Source: Entamoeba histolytica HM-1:IMSS
Taxonomy: Eukaryota > Evosea > Mastigamoebida > Endamoebidae
Assembly: GCF_000208925.1 (NCBI RefSeq)
Contig: NW_001914873.1
Location: 1-64,000, forward strand
DNA: 64,000 nt
Direction: 5' to 3'
A model generated the notes under the pieces. It did no database searches. It had not been told where the DNA came from and saw only the letters and a program-made list of their open reading frames with translations. Positions 11,859 to 21,983 of the stretch are shown here, piece after piece. Position 1 is the stretch's first letter; the number at the start of each line of letters is the position of its first letter. The position numbers and the translations under genes are program-made.

Positions 11859-13090
11859 TATATTTAATTGACATTTATCTTTTGTTTATTTTTACTAAAA
11901 CATATTCTTGTTATAGATAAAGAGAAGTATCAAATTCAGTTAGAAATTCTTATATAATTAAAAGTACATTTGTCATTTTTATTTATTTATTTCTATAATT
12001 CCTTGTTATTATTTAAGATTAACATCACATTCATTTTATTTGTTGTTTCTATTTGTGAGTTATATTAATATCAACTAAATGTATTTTATTTTGTTTCACA
12101 ATAAAAATATATGTTTTGCTTCATTTGAAAGATTCTAAATGTATTTACATTTGACTAATGAATTATTATAAAGTAATTGTACAAAATGACTCTTGTATGA
12201 ATGTAAACTCTCATTTAATACTAAATATGACATTGTTTGATTTAGTGAAGTTGATGTTATTAAATTTATTATGGTAGTACTCAAATAAACAAGAATAGTC
12301 AAATGAAGAAAATACACAATATTCATAACATCTTACATTCATTGAATTGAATGAATACTCATTAGAACATAACAATACAACGATTTGATGTAGAAAAATA
12401 GTGAATTGAACGAAAATAAGAATGATTTGATATTCAAAAGATATTAAACAACAAACTAAAAAGAAAATGGTCAAATGTCTTCAATAAAAGATATTCAAAA
12501 CGTTGTTGTAGTGTTAATAATGAATTATCAACTAAATTCAATAAATAAACAAAGAAATTGTTAATGAATAAAATATACATCATTATATTAAAGTATTCAA
12601 TTAAATCATTAAAGTATTAAGATGTATTTGTTTATTTAATCACTGCCAATGAGACAATGTGTATAAGATAAAATATATGTTATTGTCAATGAATATTGAG
12701 ATAATTTAACTTTATTTTATTCATTAGCAAATGAAATATTCATATTATGATAAGTTCATAGTACTAATTATATCACACAGTTATACAAAAACATCAGTTA
12801 AAATATCAATAATGATTCTGTGAACATTTAATATGAATTATACAAAAATAAATATGAAAATAATAATCAAATAATGCAGTATGTTAATGTCTCTTCATAG
12901 TAACATTATTTATAATGAAAAAACAACGATATTCTTTGCTATTTCATTGAAAGTGACAGAAACTAACTATCAACAAAACAAAAAAAAACAGAAAATTAAA
13001 GACAATGAGATTGTCAATGAATAATGAACATAATAAATAATTCAAACTCTTTCTACAACATATCTTTGAATAGATAATAAATAAATTATT
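11859..13090. other. Gene-free AT-rich region
   Basis: About 1.2 kb without a supportable gene. The short open frames here have no recognisable domain, no intron signals and AT-driven composition. Confidence 0.5.
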
Positions 13091-13094
13091 ATTT

Positions 13095-13190
13095 ATTTAA
13101 TAGTTATATTTTCATCATATTGAGAAGTGAATGTTTCACTTTATTCGTCATGATTTATTTCTTGTGAACTGATGTTTTTCAACCATCATT
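13095..13190 (-). repeat. Probable solo LINE 3'-tail remnant
   Basis: The segment near 13115-13165 (TTTTCATCATATTGAGAAGTG and following) aligns with the 3' end of LINE copy 1 (5085-5125, TTTTCTTCATACTGAGAAGTG). No RT or endonuclease sequence follows, so this is a very short 5'-truncated copy or the 3' end of a related SINE. Confidence 0.45.
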
Positions 13191-13395
13191 AATATAAATA
13201 TTCTTCATTTAAGTTGTTATTTAGTTTTGAATTTAATGATTATTAAAACCCACCATTCTTTATTTTATTATTTTATGTTGAATATATCTAATAACAGTAT
13301 GATTATGTTTCATTTCATTGATTATCATCATTCATTTATCACTTTGTCTTAATAATACCAATACATTCAATTCAAAATTATTATGAATAATTAAA

Positions 13396-13920
13396 AATTA
13401 CTTAATTAAGTGTTAATAGATTTTTCATATATTCTTCCTAGTTTAGCCGAGATTAATCCCTGAGTTATTTGTTTTTTAAAAAGAGTAATCTTTTTCTTTA
13501 ACTTATCATTTATGTTTTTCTTGCAAATTGAGAAAATCACTTCTTTGCTTTATTTTTTCTTATTAATGTCTTCTCATCCTTCTTCTGCTTATTTCTTCTT
13601 TTTAACCTTTTGTTTATTTTCTATCTTAATTTTAAACATTTTCTTTTTCCTTTTTTCTTAATTTTATGAATGAGAGAAGAGAGTATTTCATTCCCATTAT
13701 ATTATTATGTTTAATTTTCTTTTAGTCTTACCCACACTTCAGTACTTCCTTATATTACACCATGTAATATTCTATCATAATATCATGCTACACCCTTTGC
13801 AGCATTCCCTAATACATTTCTAATTTAAATACACCGTCATAACCAGAAAATAACAAAGAGAGTTAAAACATCAATTATATTAATGTTTGTGTGGTGTTTT
13901 AGACATGCCACACTCTTTCT
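13396..13920 (-). mobile_element. SINE copy (SINE1-type), minus strand, diverged
   Basis: The reverse complement begins with GTGTGGCATGTCTAAAACACCACAC and ends with CTATTAACACTTAATTAAG. It matches the SINE at 27.15-27.71 kb along its length: 5' box, the ...TTACATGG-type middle, GTGTGGGTAAGACTAAAAG, the A-rich second half, and the 3' tail shared with the LINE at 57 kb. It is about 525 bp, non-coding, and more diverged than the 27-kb copy. I could not find a clear target-site duplication, which fits an older insertion. Confidence 0.8.
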
Positions 13921-14170
13921 TATTTCTTTAAAAAAAAGAAAAAATAAACCAATGGAATTAATCTATTAATAAAGATTCTAAAAAATTCATCTGGCAAAAG
14001 AATTTTTCTAAAAACGTCGAAACTAATCTTAATTGATCGAACATTGTCTTGAGTTTTTTTAATGAATGTTTTGTTATTGGATTTTGGTTTGAAAACTATT
14101 ATTTAGTACATCATCTTAAACGAATTGATTTTTTTATTGAGCTCTGTACTAATAATAGAAAGACTAAATC
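13921..14170. other. Intergenic region between SINE and flavoprotein gene
   Basis: AT-rich flank with no visible gene. The promoter of the downstream gene is annotated separately. Confidence 0.4.
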
Positions 14171-14197
14171 GTATTTAAACTGTTTTCTAATGAACTT
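14171..14197 (+). promoter_or_regulatory. Core promoter of the iron-sulfur flavoprotein gene
   Basis: GTATTTAAAC at 14171-14180 matches the Entamoeba TATA-like element GTATTTAAA(G/C). AATGAACTT at 14189-14197 matches the Entamoeba GAAC element. The ATG follows at 14212, the compact spacing known for E. histolytica core promoters. Confidence 0.7.
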
Positions 14198-14211
14198 ATT
14201 TCATCAAATTA

Positions 14212-14811
14212 ATGGTTGCTAAAGTTCTTGTTCTTCTTGGTACTCTTAGAGCAAATTCTAATAGTGCTGCTTATGCAAATGCTTTTATTGAAGGACTTAA
14301 ATCAAAGATGGAAATTGATGTAAAAATCATTAATTTAACAAAGAAAGCAGTTGGTGGATGTAGTGAATGTTTTGCTTGTGTTCCTCACAAAGAATTGTTT
14401 TGTACAGAAAAAGATGAATTTATAGAAATAGCAAATGAATTTCTTAATGCAGACATTGTTTTATTTGCACATCCAGTATTTTGGCTTTCAATTCCTGGAG
14501 AAGTTAAGAATTTTATTGATAGAATGATTTGTGTATTTGACTTTGATACTAATACATGCAAAGATTCATTTAAAGAGAATTTTGGAAAGAAATATGTTGT
14601 TTGTATGCCAAATTGTAGAAGAACAACAAAAGAAACTGCTGTGAATGCTGAAAAGCCTATTGAATGTTTTTGTGAAATGTATGGCATTCCATATTCTAGT
14701 GTTTATTTATTTGCAAATAATATGGATGTGACACAAAACGTTCAACAAAAAGAAACTGCAAAGAAAGCAGGAATTGAATGTGGTGAGAAATTAATGAAAC
14801 AGAACAATTAA
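14212..14811 (+). CDS. Iron-sulfur flavoprotein (flavodoxin-fold NAD(P)H-dependent reductase family)
   Basis: A 199-residue cytosolic redox protein. The N-terminus MVAKVLVLLGTLRANSNS is the first beta strand and FMN-phosphate loop of the NADPH-dependent FMN reductase fold. It is followed by a compact cysteine motif, C50-x2-C53-x2-C56-x7-C64, which fits the [4Fe-4S] site of archaeal and bacterial iron-sulfur flavoproteins (ISF, CX2CX2CX4-7C). PVFWLSIPGEVKNFIDRM is the second flavin-contact segment. Family knowledge predicts electron transfer from ferredoxin or a similar donor to O2, peroxide or other acceptors, plausible in an anaerobe coping with oxidative stress. The frame is intact with a well-formed promoter. 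The bacterial/archaeal-like cluster motif suggests lateral acquisition, as inference only. Confidence 0.85.
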   Translation: MVAKVLVLLGTLRANSNSAAYANAFIEGLKSKMEIDVKIINLTKKAVGGCSECFACVPHKELFCTEKDEFIEIANEFLNADIVLFAHPVFWLSIPGEVKNFIDRMICVFDFDTNTCKDSFKENFGKKYVVCMPNCRRTTKETAVNAEKPIECFCEMYGIPYSSVYLFANNMDVTQNVQQKETAKKAGIECGEKLMKQNN

Positions 14812-15780
14812 TTTTAATTTAATTTTTCATTAAAAATTGATTATATTCTTATTTTTAATGTTTTATACCATTTATTTTATAAACAATATATTAATTGGAA
14901 TATGTTTTATGATGTTGTTACTATTATTGATATTTTCATTCAATCTAATTTGTTTGTGTCTTTATTTTGTTCTATTTATCATTTGTTCAGAATAAATATA
15001 ACATAACACATATAATATAAAGAAGAATATAAGTAATTACACAAACCAAATAGTTAATTCAAAAGAAAAACCAAAACAATATTCTGTATAAATAAACGTA
15101 TTTAAATAAATAAGTTGATGAAGATATTATTTTTCGATAAAATATCAAATAAAAATAAAAAGAAATAATCTGTAACATGACATTGAGAGTATGAATTGAA
15201 CAATAGACTTTATTATTTTTGTTGAAATTCAAAATAATGTATATTCTCTAAAGAAATAATGCTAATTTCTAGAAATGAAAATCAAAGAATATACATAAAT
15301 ACAAAATAATGAAATAAGAAAATAAAAATAATGAAATGAAACAAGAAATGTTTAAACAAATAAATTATAAATCAAGAAAAATAAAAAACAAGAAAATAAA
15401 TTTTAACTGATTAAAAGAATGAAAAATAGTTAAAAATAATATAAAGAATACATAGCAAAAAGCGTATTAAACTATATTGAATGATGTAAAATTCATCATT
15501 CATTTAAAAACTGAATAAGGAATAAAATAAAAAAGTGAAAATAATAACTCACAACAATATATTAATGAAATTCAATATTATTAAGAAATGATTTGAAATA
15601 ACTTATTGTAATTTCTATTCTATCAGAATAATTGAAGTAATTAATAACTTAAAAAGAATAATGAGATGAAAATAAAAGACAACAATAAACTATTTAGTTA
15701 TACTAAAAGTATTGTAAAATCAAATTAACAAAACATAAAAACAATATTATTAGAAGTTCACAAACAAATAAAAATAATTG
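14812..15780. other. Gene-free AT-rich region
   Basis: About 970 bp with no supportable ORF or RNA. It lies between the flavoprotein gene and the second inverted AT-rich repeat. Confidence 0.5.
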
Positions 15781-16330
15781 GCACGAAAATTAGCAAAGAA
15801 ATAATGCATCTAAATAATTTACAAAAAAGAAAAAAGATGCAAAAAAATTTGCATCAATAGAATTTTCCATTTATTATATTTTGCTCCTAAAATAAAAATA
15901 AAAAAAATATGATAAATATACAATCTGTATATATTTATGTTTATATTTTATCATCATTTGTATTCATTTTGTATGAAATATTAATGAAATAAATGATTTG
16001 ATGAATCATATTTAATTATTTTTATTCTTTTTATTCTTTTATTTATATGTTATTTATCTATCGTATTTTTATATATTTATTTCTCTGTTTATATTATTTA
16101 TCTATCATCTTCTTATTATCTATATATTATTATATTATTATATTCTTCTTATTTTATGTTTTTTATGTTTATATTATTTAGATTTTCTTATTGTTATTCT
16201 TTTCTATTTAGATATATTTGTTTATTCATCCTTATCATTTTTATATTCTTATCATTTATATCTACTTTCATTTTATATTTATTCTCTTTTGATTTATATT
16301 ATTTTTATATTTTATACTTTGATTTTATTA
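15781..16330 (-). repeat. AT-rich dispersed repeat, copy 2 of an inverted pair
   Basis: Reverse-complement partner of 9761-10305, about 550 bp. The inner edge reads CACGAAAATTAGCAAAGAA and the outer edge ends in TTTGATTTTATTA. The copies differ by many substitutions and small indels, so the pair is not recent. The open frame at 16156-16455 (FRFSYCYSFLF...) is mirrored in copy 1 but is low-complexity Tyr/Phe/Leu sequence and is not called as a gene. Confidence 0.75.
15836..15855 (-). repeat. Inverted repeat / hairpin in AT-rich repeat copy 2
   Basis: GATGCAAA, loop AAAA, TTTGCATC: eight perfect pairs. It sits at the position aligned with the hairpin of copy 1, although the paired bases are partly different. 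Confidence 0.65.
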
Positions 16331-17371
16331 TTATATCATTGACTATCATTTCTCATTTTATTTATCATTTATTCTTATTATTCTTTTGTTTTATATTCTA
16401 TATCATATATTCATATAATTTTCATTTATATTTTATCACTTATTATATGTTATAATAACATAACACATATGATTGATTATATAATAAATATCATGATGAA
16501 ATTATACATATAAATAATAAACATAAAATGAATAAAATATTTTTCAATAATAAAATAATGTTAATTATTTTACATCATTAAATTAGACACTTTTTATTGA
16601 ATATTTCTCATTTCTTTTCAATAAAAAATACACCATTTATTTCATTTTTCATTTCTTATTTTATCATCTCTTTGTGATTTATTACTTTTTATATTCTTTC
16701 TCCTTTTATATTCTCTCCTTTCTACTTTTATTCTTTCATCATCTTCTACTTCTTACTTTATTTTTATTCTTTTATATCTTTCTCTTCTTTTTCAATTATT
16801 TGATTTCTTTCGTTGTTGGTTATATGATATGTTAAATATTTTTCTTCAAAATATATTTCTAATATCTGAGATATTCATTATTATTCTTGTTCATTTGTAT
16901 TGTGTCATGAAATACAAACATTATTCTTTCTCTTATTCATTTATTTTTTTATCATTTAATATGATAAATACATGCTTTATTTCATTCTTGATATCATTCA
17001 AGTTATAACTCCAATCCTACTACGTATGACTCATTATAAAAGAATTTTCTAATATTATTTTCAATAACCATAATATATTCAAGTATGACATTCATTTTTA
17101 GTGTAAAGTTATTATATAACTATTTTGTCTTTATGGTTATTCATTCAAATTACTTATCATGGTCAATATAGTTGAACAACACAAACAGCTAAAGAAACAA
17201 AATCAAAAAACATAAACTCTTTATTTAATAATATTTATGTTTAAATAAATAATATGAATAATAACAAAAAACTATATGTTAAAGACAAGAAATTAAAAAG
17301 TAATTTTTATTACTACTCTATTTAAAAACAAAATACATTTAATATAATAAATAAATCAAAATTGTTTAAAT
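16331..17371. other. Gene-free AT-rich region with pyrimidine-rich stretches
   Basis: About 1 kb of low-complexity, T/C-rich plus-strand sequence (for example 16660-16800). I see no gene. The last 100 bp probably contain the 3' UTR of the convergent CCT gene. Confidence 0.5.
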
Positions 17372-18973
17372 TTATCTTTGTTCTCTTTTTCTAGGAGCAG
17401 CCTGAATAATATGATCAACACGAATAATCATTTCAGCAGCTTCAGTAGCAGCAGTTAAAATGTGTTTTTTCACTCTAAAAGGTTCAATAATACCAATTTG
17501 TTTCATATCAGCAATAGTACCATGTTCCATATCTAAACCAGCATTTTGAATTGAGTTATTTGCATGAGCAGCACGTAATTGAGCAACAAGATCAGCTGAG
17601 TCATAACCAGCATTATCAGCAATGATCATTGGTAGTTGTCTTAAGGCACGAGCAAAAGCCTCAACTGCTAAAGCTTTTTTGCCTTCGGTTTTTTTAGCAG
17701 CTTCTTCAACTGCTAAACTTAATTCCATTTCAACACAACCACCTCCACAAATCATTTTAGTATCTTTACGAATAATATGTAAAACACATAATGCGTCATG
17801 AAGACTTCTTTCCATTTCTCCTAATAATTGTTTAGATGGACCTCTTAATACAACAGTACAAGCTCCACCATGAGGAAATCCACTAAATCTAATTAAAGTC
17901 TCTTCACCAATCATAATTTCTTCAATACTTTTGCATGTACCTAATTTAGCTTCATCAGGATGGTCAAAAGTAGATAAAATTTCTGCACCTGATAATGCTG
18001 CAATTCTTTCAACTCCATCAAAGTCAGCATGATCAATTGAAACAATACCATTAGCGTTAAAGAATTGTTCTGGAATTGGATATATTAATTGTCTTGAAAC
18101 AAAACAAGTAACTCCATGTGCTTTAATTTGTTCACATTTCTTTAACATACGACTTCTCTCAGCCTCTTCAATTTCAGCTACTTTTGAAACACTATCAACT
18201 TTAACTTTACCACTCCAAATTTTAATTCTGTCATTATCCATAGCAGTATTAGCAACCATGATTTTTGGATTTTCTACTTTATGTTTTTGTGCTGTTCCAA
18301 ATTTCTTTTCTAATAAGAATCCATCTTCTAAATATGACTCTCTCATTTCTCCTCCAATCTTTTGGAGAATAACAACATTGTCAATGTCAGCATCTCCAAT
18401 CTTTTCAATAGCATCAACTGCAATTTGTGCAAATTTTTCTTTTTCTGCTGAAAGAATTTTTGATGATAAAGTAGTACGTGCAATATCCATTAGTCTTTTT
18501 TTATATGCTTCGTGGTCACTTGAAACATCAAATTGCATAGTTTCTAATTTTTCTTGTGCAGCCTTTAAAGCAATTCTCCATCCCTCAATAATAACTTGCG
18601 GATGAATTTTTTCTGCCATTAATTTCTCTGCTTCTCTCATTAATTCTCCAGCTAATACGGTTACTGATGTTGTTCCATCTCCAACTTCTTCATCAGTTGT
18701 TTTACTCATTTCAACAAGAACTTTAGCAGCAGGGTTTTCTAATCTAACTGATTTGAGAATAGTTGCTCCATCATTAGTAACAGTAATATTATCAGCTTGT
18801 GATGAACCAATTAATATTTTATCCATTCCCATTGGTCCTAACGTTGTTTTAACTAAATCTGCAATAGCAATAGCACCTACTGTTGCAGTCATTCGTGCTG
18901 TATCACCAACAACATGTTGGGTATCACTTTTAAGTACTCGAACTGGTGTAGAATCGAATTGTGTTCCTTGCAT
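17372..18973 (-). CDS. CCT2: T-complex protein 1 subunit beta (CCT2)
   Basis: A 533-residue subunit of the cytosolic chaperonin TRiC/CCT, which folds actin, tubulin and other proteins. Group II chaperonin signatures are present: DLVKTTLGPMGMDKIL near residue 40, the ATP-binding NDGATIL, the catalytic GDGTTSVTVLAGELM, and the C-terminal GGGCVEMELS and DNAGYDSADLV. The N-terminus (MQGTQFDSTPVRVLK...) and the length match CCT-beta (about 535 residues) better than the other seven subunits. It is an intact single exon starting at the ATG whose complement is at 18971-18973. Codon use is richer in G/C than in neighbouring genes, as expected for a highly expressed protein. Confidence 0.95.
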   Translation of the reverse strand: MQGTQFDSTPVRVLKSDTQHVVGDTARMTATVGAIAIADLVKTTLGPMGMDKILIGSSQADNITVTNDGATILKSVRLENPAAKVLVEMSKTTDEEVGDGTTSVTVLAGELMREAEKLMAEKIHPQVIIEGWRIALKAAQEKLETMQFDVSSDHEAYKKRLMDIARTTLSSKILSAEKEKFAQIAVDAIEKIGDADIDNVVILQKIGGEMRESYLEDGFLLEKKFGTAQKHKVENPKIMVANTAMDNDRIKIWSGKVKVDSVSKVAEIEEAERSRMLKKCEQIKAHGVTCFVSRQLIYPIPEQFFNANGIVSIDHADFDGVERIAALSGAEILSTFDHPDEAKLGTCKSIEEIMIGEETLIRFSGFPHGGACTVVLRGPSKQLLGEMERSLHDALCVLHIIRKDTKMICGGGCVEMELSLAVEEAAKKTEGKKALAVEAFARALRQLPMIIADNAGYDSADLVAQLRAAHANNSIQNAGLDMEHGTIADMKQIGIIEPFRVKKHILTAATEAAEMIIRVDHIIQAAPRKREQR

Positions 18974-20950
18974 TTGTCTTGTTGTATTTTAAATAATCAG
19001 TTCTATTTCTTTTTAAAACTTTTTTATTATATTTTTGTTATTCTTTATTATTTCTTTTACTATTTCGTTTTTTTTTTTTAGTTAAACTCTTTTTCAACTC
19101 TAATTATTTTCCTTTTAAATTTGAATTTTTAGGTTTTTGTTATTATTTCTTATTACCTCTTTTATTATTTTTCTTCTTTTATGTTTTATAAAACATTTAT
19201 TATTTATTTTTATTCTTTATTGTTTTTCAAAATAATCTTGAATAAATCCTTTTCTTTCATTTAATTAATTACACACCCTTTCTAAAATATTTATCCTATT
19301 ATTATAATTCTTTAAAATGATTAAAGTTTACATTTTAAATATATTTTTGATTGTTTTTAATTCTCTTAATTTCTTTTAAGTTGTATTTTTATCTTAATTT
19401 ATTCTCTCTCATGTCCTTATTAATTATTCTTCTTATAATATATATCCATTTATGTCATTTGATTAAAATATTTAAGAATAATAGAATAATATGATGAATT
19501 ATTAAGTAATTAAAATGAAAATACATTCACTTAAAAAATATTTAAGAAAAGAAAATGAATAAATTCATTCTAGTTAGTATAAAACACAATTAATATTTGT
19601 ATTACTTCATTTAAACCAAAAGAATATTTATTGAATCTATTTCACACAAAATTTAAAATATTACAACTTTCATAACTATTTAATAATTATGTTATAACAA
19701 ACAGAAGCTATTGAATATAATAATTCAGTTTGATAGAATCTATAATAAAATTAATATTTAAACTAAGTAATTCTAACTTTTAATCAATTAATTTATTATG
19801 TTAATTTAAAATAATACTATATATAACTACATCAGATAATTTAACAATAACACAACAAATCTTTTTCTGTATCTTGTTATCAATATACGCTTATAAGATA
19901 TGTATAAATTAATATTTATTATAAAATATTATAGAGAAAATCATTTTTATCCTCTTAATAAGTTATTTATTAATCATAAATTTATTGGTTTTCAATATAA
20001 GTTTACTTTAAATTAAGTTTAGAATAATGATATTAGAACATTTCAATAAAATAGTACTAAAAATTAATTTAAATAAACTTATTAAGAAATTATTTTATAT
20101 TTTTATTCAACTTGTTTTATTTATATATTTGAAAATCCTTAAAATGATTAAAAAATCTCTTCTTTTTTTTTAAAAATGAGACAATGAAAGAATGAATGAT
20201 GTATGGTAATTGGTTTTCTCTTTAAATTTATTGGTTCTAAAAATATAAATTATTATTAATTAATAATTATTACTTTAAAATGTAAAAAGAAGTTACACTA
20301 CGTATATACAATTTTTAGCAACACTATTATAATCAAATATAGAATTTATTCAAAATTATTCATATAATAAGTTATGTGTATTTAATAATAATCAAATAAT
20401 TTATATAAATTCTATCTATTATAAATTTATTTGCAATTAAAAGAGTAACTTGTTATAATACTTTTATATTTATAAATTTCTGTTAACAATTATTTTCATG
20501 AAAAACTTGACATAATAATTGAAAAAAAAACAACAAGAAGTTAATAATTCTTATACTCTTTTATTTAATTAGTTTATCTCTAAAAATTATTGGAATAAAT
20601 AAAAGTTACTTGTTAATCAATTTAATACAGTAGAGTAAGTTCATTAAAAGATTTAAACACTTAAAGAAGAATATGGTAGGTTAGAGTATAAATAAATCTT
20701 ATTTATTCATCTACTTTATAATATCAATTCGTTCAAATAAATAAAAATAAAACAAACAATAATCATAAAATGATTAATATATCAAAAAATTAAGATAAAA
20801 AAGAATTAAAAAGAATTAAAAAGGAAATTAAAACTAATTAGTGTAGAGTTATTAAGAGGAATAAAAATAGGATAAGATAATGCTTAGTCAAACCATATTC
20901 TGTTAACAGCTTTTAAAAAAAATGTTATTACAATAATTTTCCCCCACAAA
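18974..20950. other. Large gene-free AT-rich intergenic region
   Basis: About 2 kb between CCT2 and the next gene with no supportable coding region. The first 100 bp upstream of CCT2 are its promoter region. No tRNA-like structure was recognised. Confidence 0.5.
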
Positions 20951-20954
20951 AAAT

Positions 20955-21050
20955 TTAGTTATTATGCCTATCAACAATTTGACTATTTTCTTATTGGGAA
21001 GTGTTTATTTCCGTTCATCCAATATGCTACTTCTATCATAGCATTTTTTT
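20955..21050 (-). repeat. Probable solo LINE 3'-tail remnant
   Basis: The sequence around 20993-21038 (GGGAAGTGTTTATTTCCGTTC...CCAATATGCTA) matches the 3' end of LINE copy 1 near 5088-5125 (GAGAAGTGTTTATTTCAATTTC...TCAATATGCTC). No upstream LINE body is present, so this is a strongly truncated copy or the tail of a SINE that shares this 3' end. Confidence 0.5.
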
Positions 21051-21172
21051 TCATAATATTCTCAATATCTAGTAACTTTTTTTAACAAAAAAAAATATTT
21101 ATTATCATTCAAAGAAAGTTGATTTTTACAAAAAGAAAAAAGAATTAAGAAAAAAAAAAAAGAAATGAACAA

Positions 21173-21676
21173 ATGGAAATTGAACCATCTATTGAACAAT
21201 GCTCACTTCATCGAGTTAAAAGAATTGTAATTGACTGTATTAAAGAAGACACTACTGGAAATACAAAAAATATTCAAACATTTTGGTCATTATTAAAACA
21301 AACCCTTATTGAACAAAGGCTTGTATATGATGATACAAAAGAGGTTATAAGAACTTCTAATGAAGAAAAACAATTACGTGACCTACAAATGAGAGCAGAA
21401 GAAAATCGAAAAAAAATTGAAGAAATGGTTATATCTCTCACTAAAAAAATTCAAAATACTAAACAAATCGAACAAAGAGTAGGAACAGAAGAAATAACAC
21501 AACAAGATGCTATGATGTTAGAAGAAGCACTTGAAATGGTTAAACAAATGAATGAAATGAATAAAAAATCATTAAATGAATTAAAAAAAATAGAAACAGT
21601 AAAGGCACTAGGTGAAAAAGTTCGAAGAGATAGTTGTAGCTTAATACCTAAAGATAATTTAATGGAAATAAATTGA
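21173..21676 (+). CDS. Hypothetical coiled-coil protein
   Basis: A 167-residue protein with no family that I recognise. The N-terminal 60 residues look globular (HRVKRIVIDCIKEDT...FWSLLKQTLIEQRLVYDD). Residues 60-150 are a charged coiled coil (EENRKKIEEMVISLTKKIQ..., MLEEALEMVKQMNEMNKKSLNELKK). The ATG at 21173 follows an A-rich leader. A nearby upstream ATG at 21165 is out of frame. Size and shape would suit a small subunit of a larger complex, but nothing specific can be claimed. Confidence 0.7.
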   Translation: MEIEPSIEQCSLHRVKRIVIDCIKEDTTGNTKNIQTFWSLLKQTLIEQRLVYDDTKEVIRTSNEEKQLRDLQMRAEENRKKIEEMVISLTKKIQNTKQIEQRVGTEEITQQDAMMLEEALEMVKQMNEMNKKSLNELKKIETVKALGEKVRRDSCSLIPKDNLMEIN

Positions 21677-21983
21677 ATAATTATTTTTCTTTTTAAAAAT
21701 ATACAACATATCATTTGTTTGCTAATAAATAATTTTTATTTGTTACTTTTGTCTTGCTTTATTAATTGAAAACTAAACAGAATATTTAAAGAAAATATAT
21801 AAAAAAACTTAAACACCTAACAACAAAGAGAAAAATAAAAACAAATACGTTAAAAAGTAGATTTATCTTATTGAACTTTCTGTAAAATAGAAAAAATGGG
21901 AATAACAATTCATTCAAAACTTACAAAAAAAATTAAATTCTTCCATTCAATAATCTTAAAATTCATTTATTTAAATAATTACA
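21677..21983. other. Intergenic region upstream of the NAK-family kinase
   Basis: About 300 bp of AT-rich flank, with no gene seen. AAAATTCA near 21958-21965 resembles an Entamoeba initiator element shortly upstream of the kinase ATG. Confidence 0.4.

Noticed and set aside
12135..12474. Short minus-strand ORFs in the gap after the endonuclease-fold gene.
   Set aside because: No domain, no convincing start context, overlapping frames and AT-driven composition.
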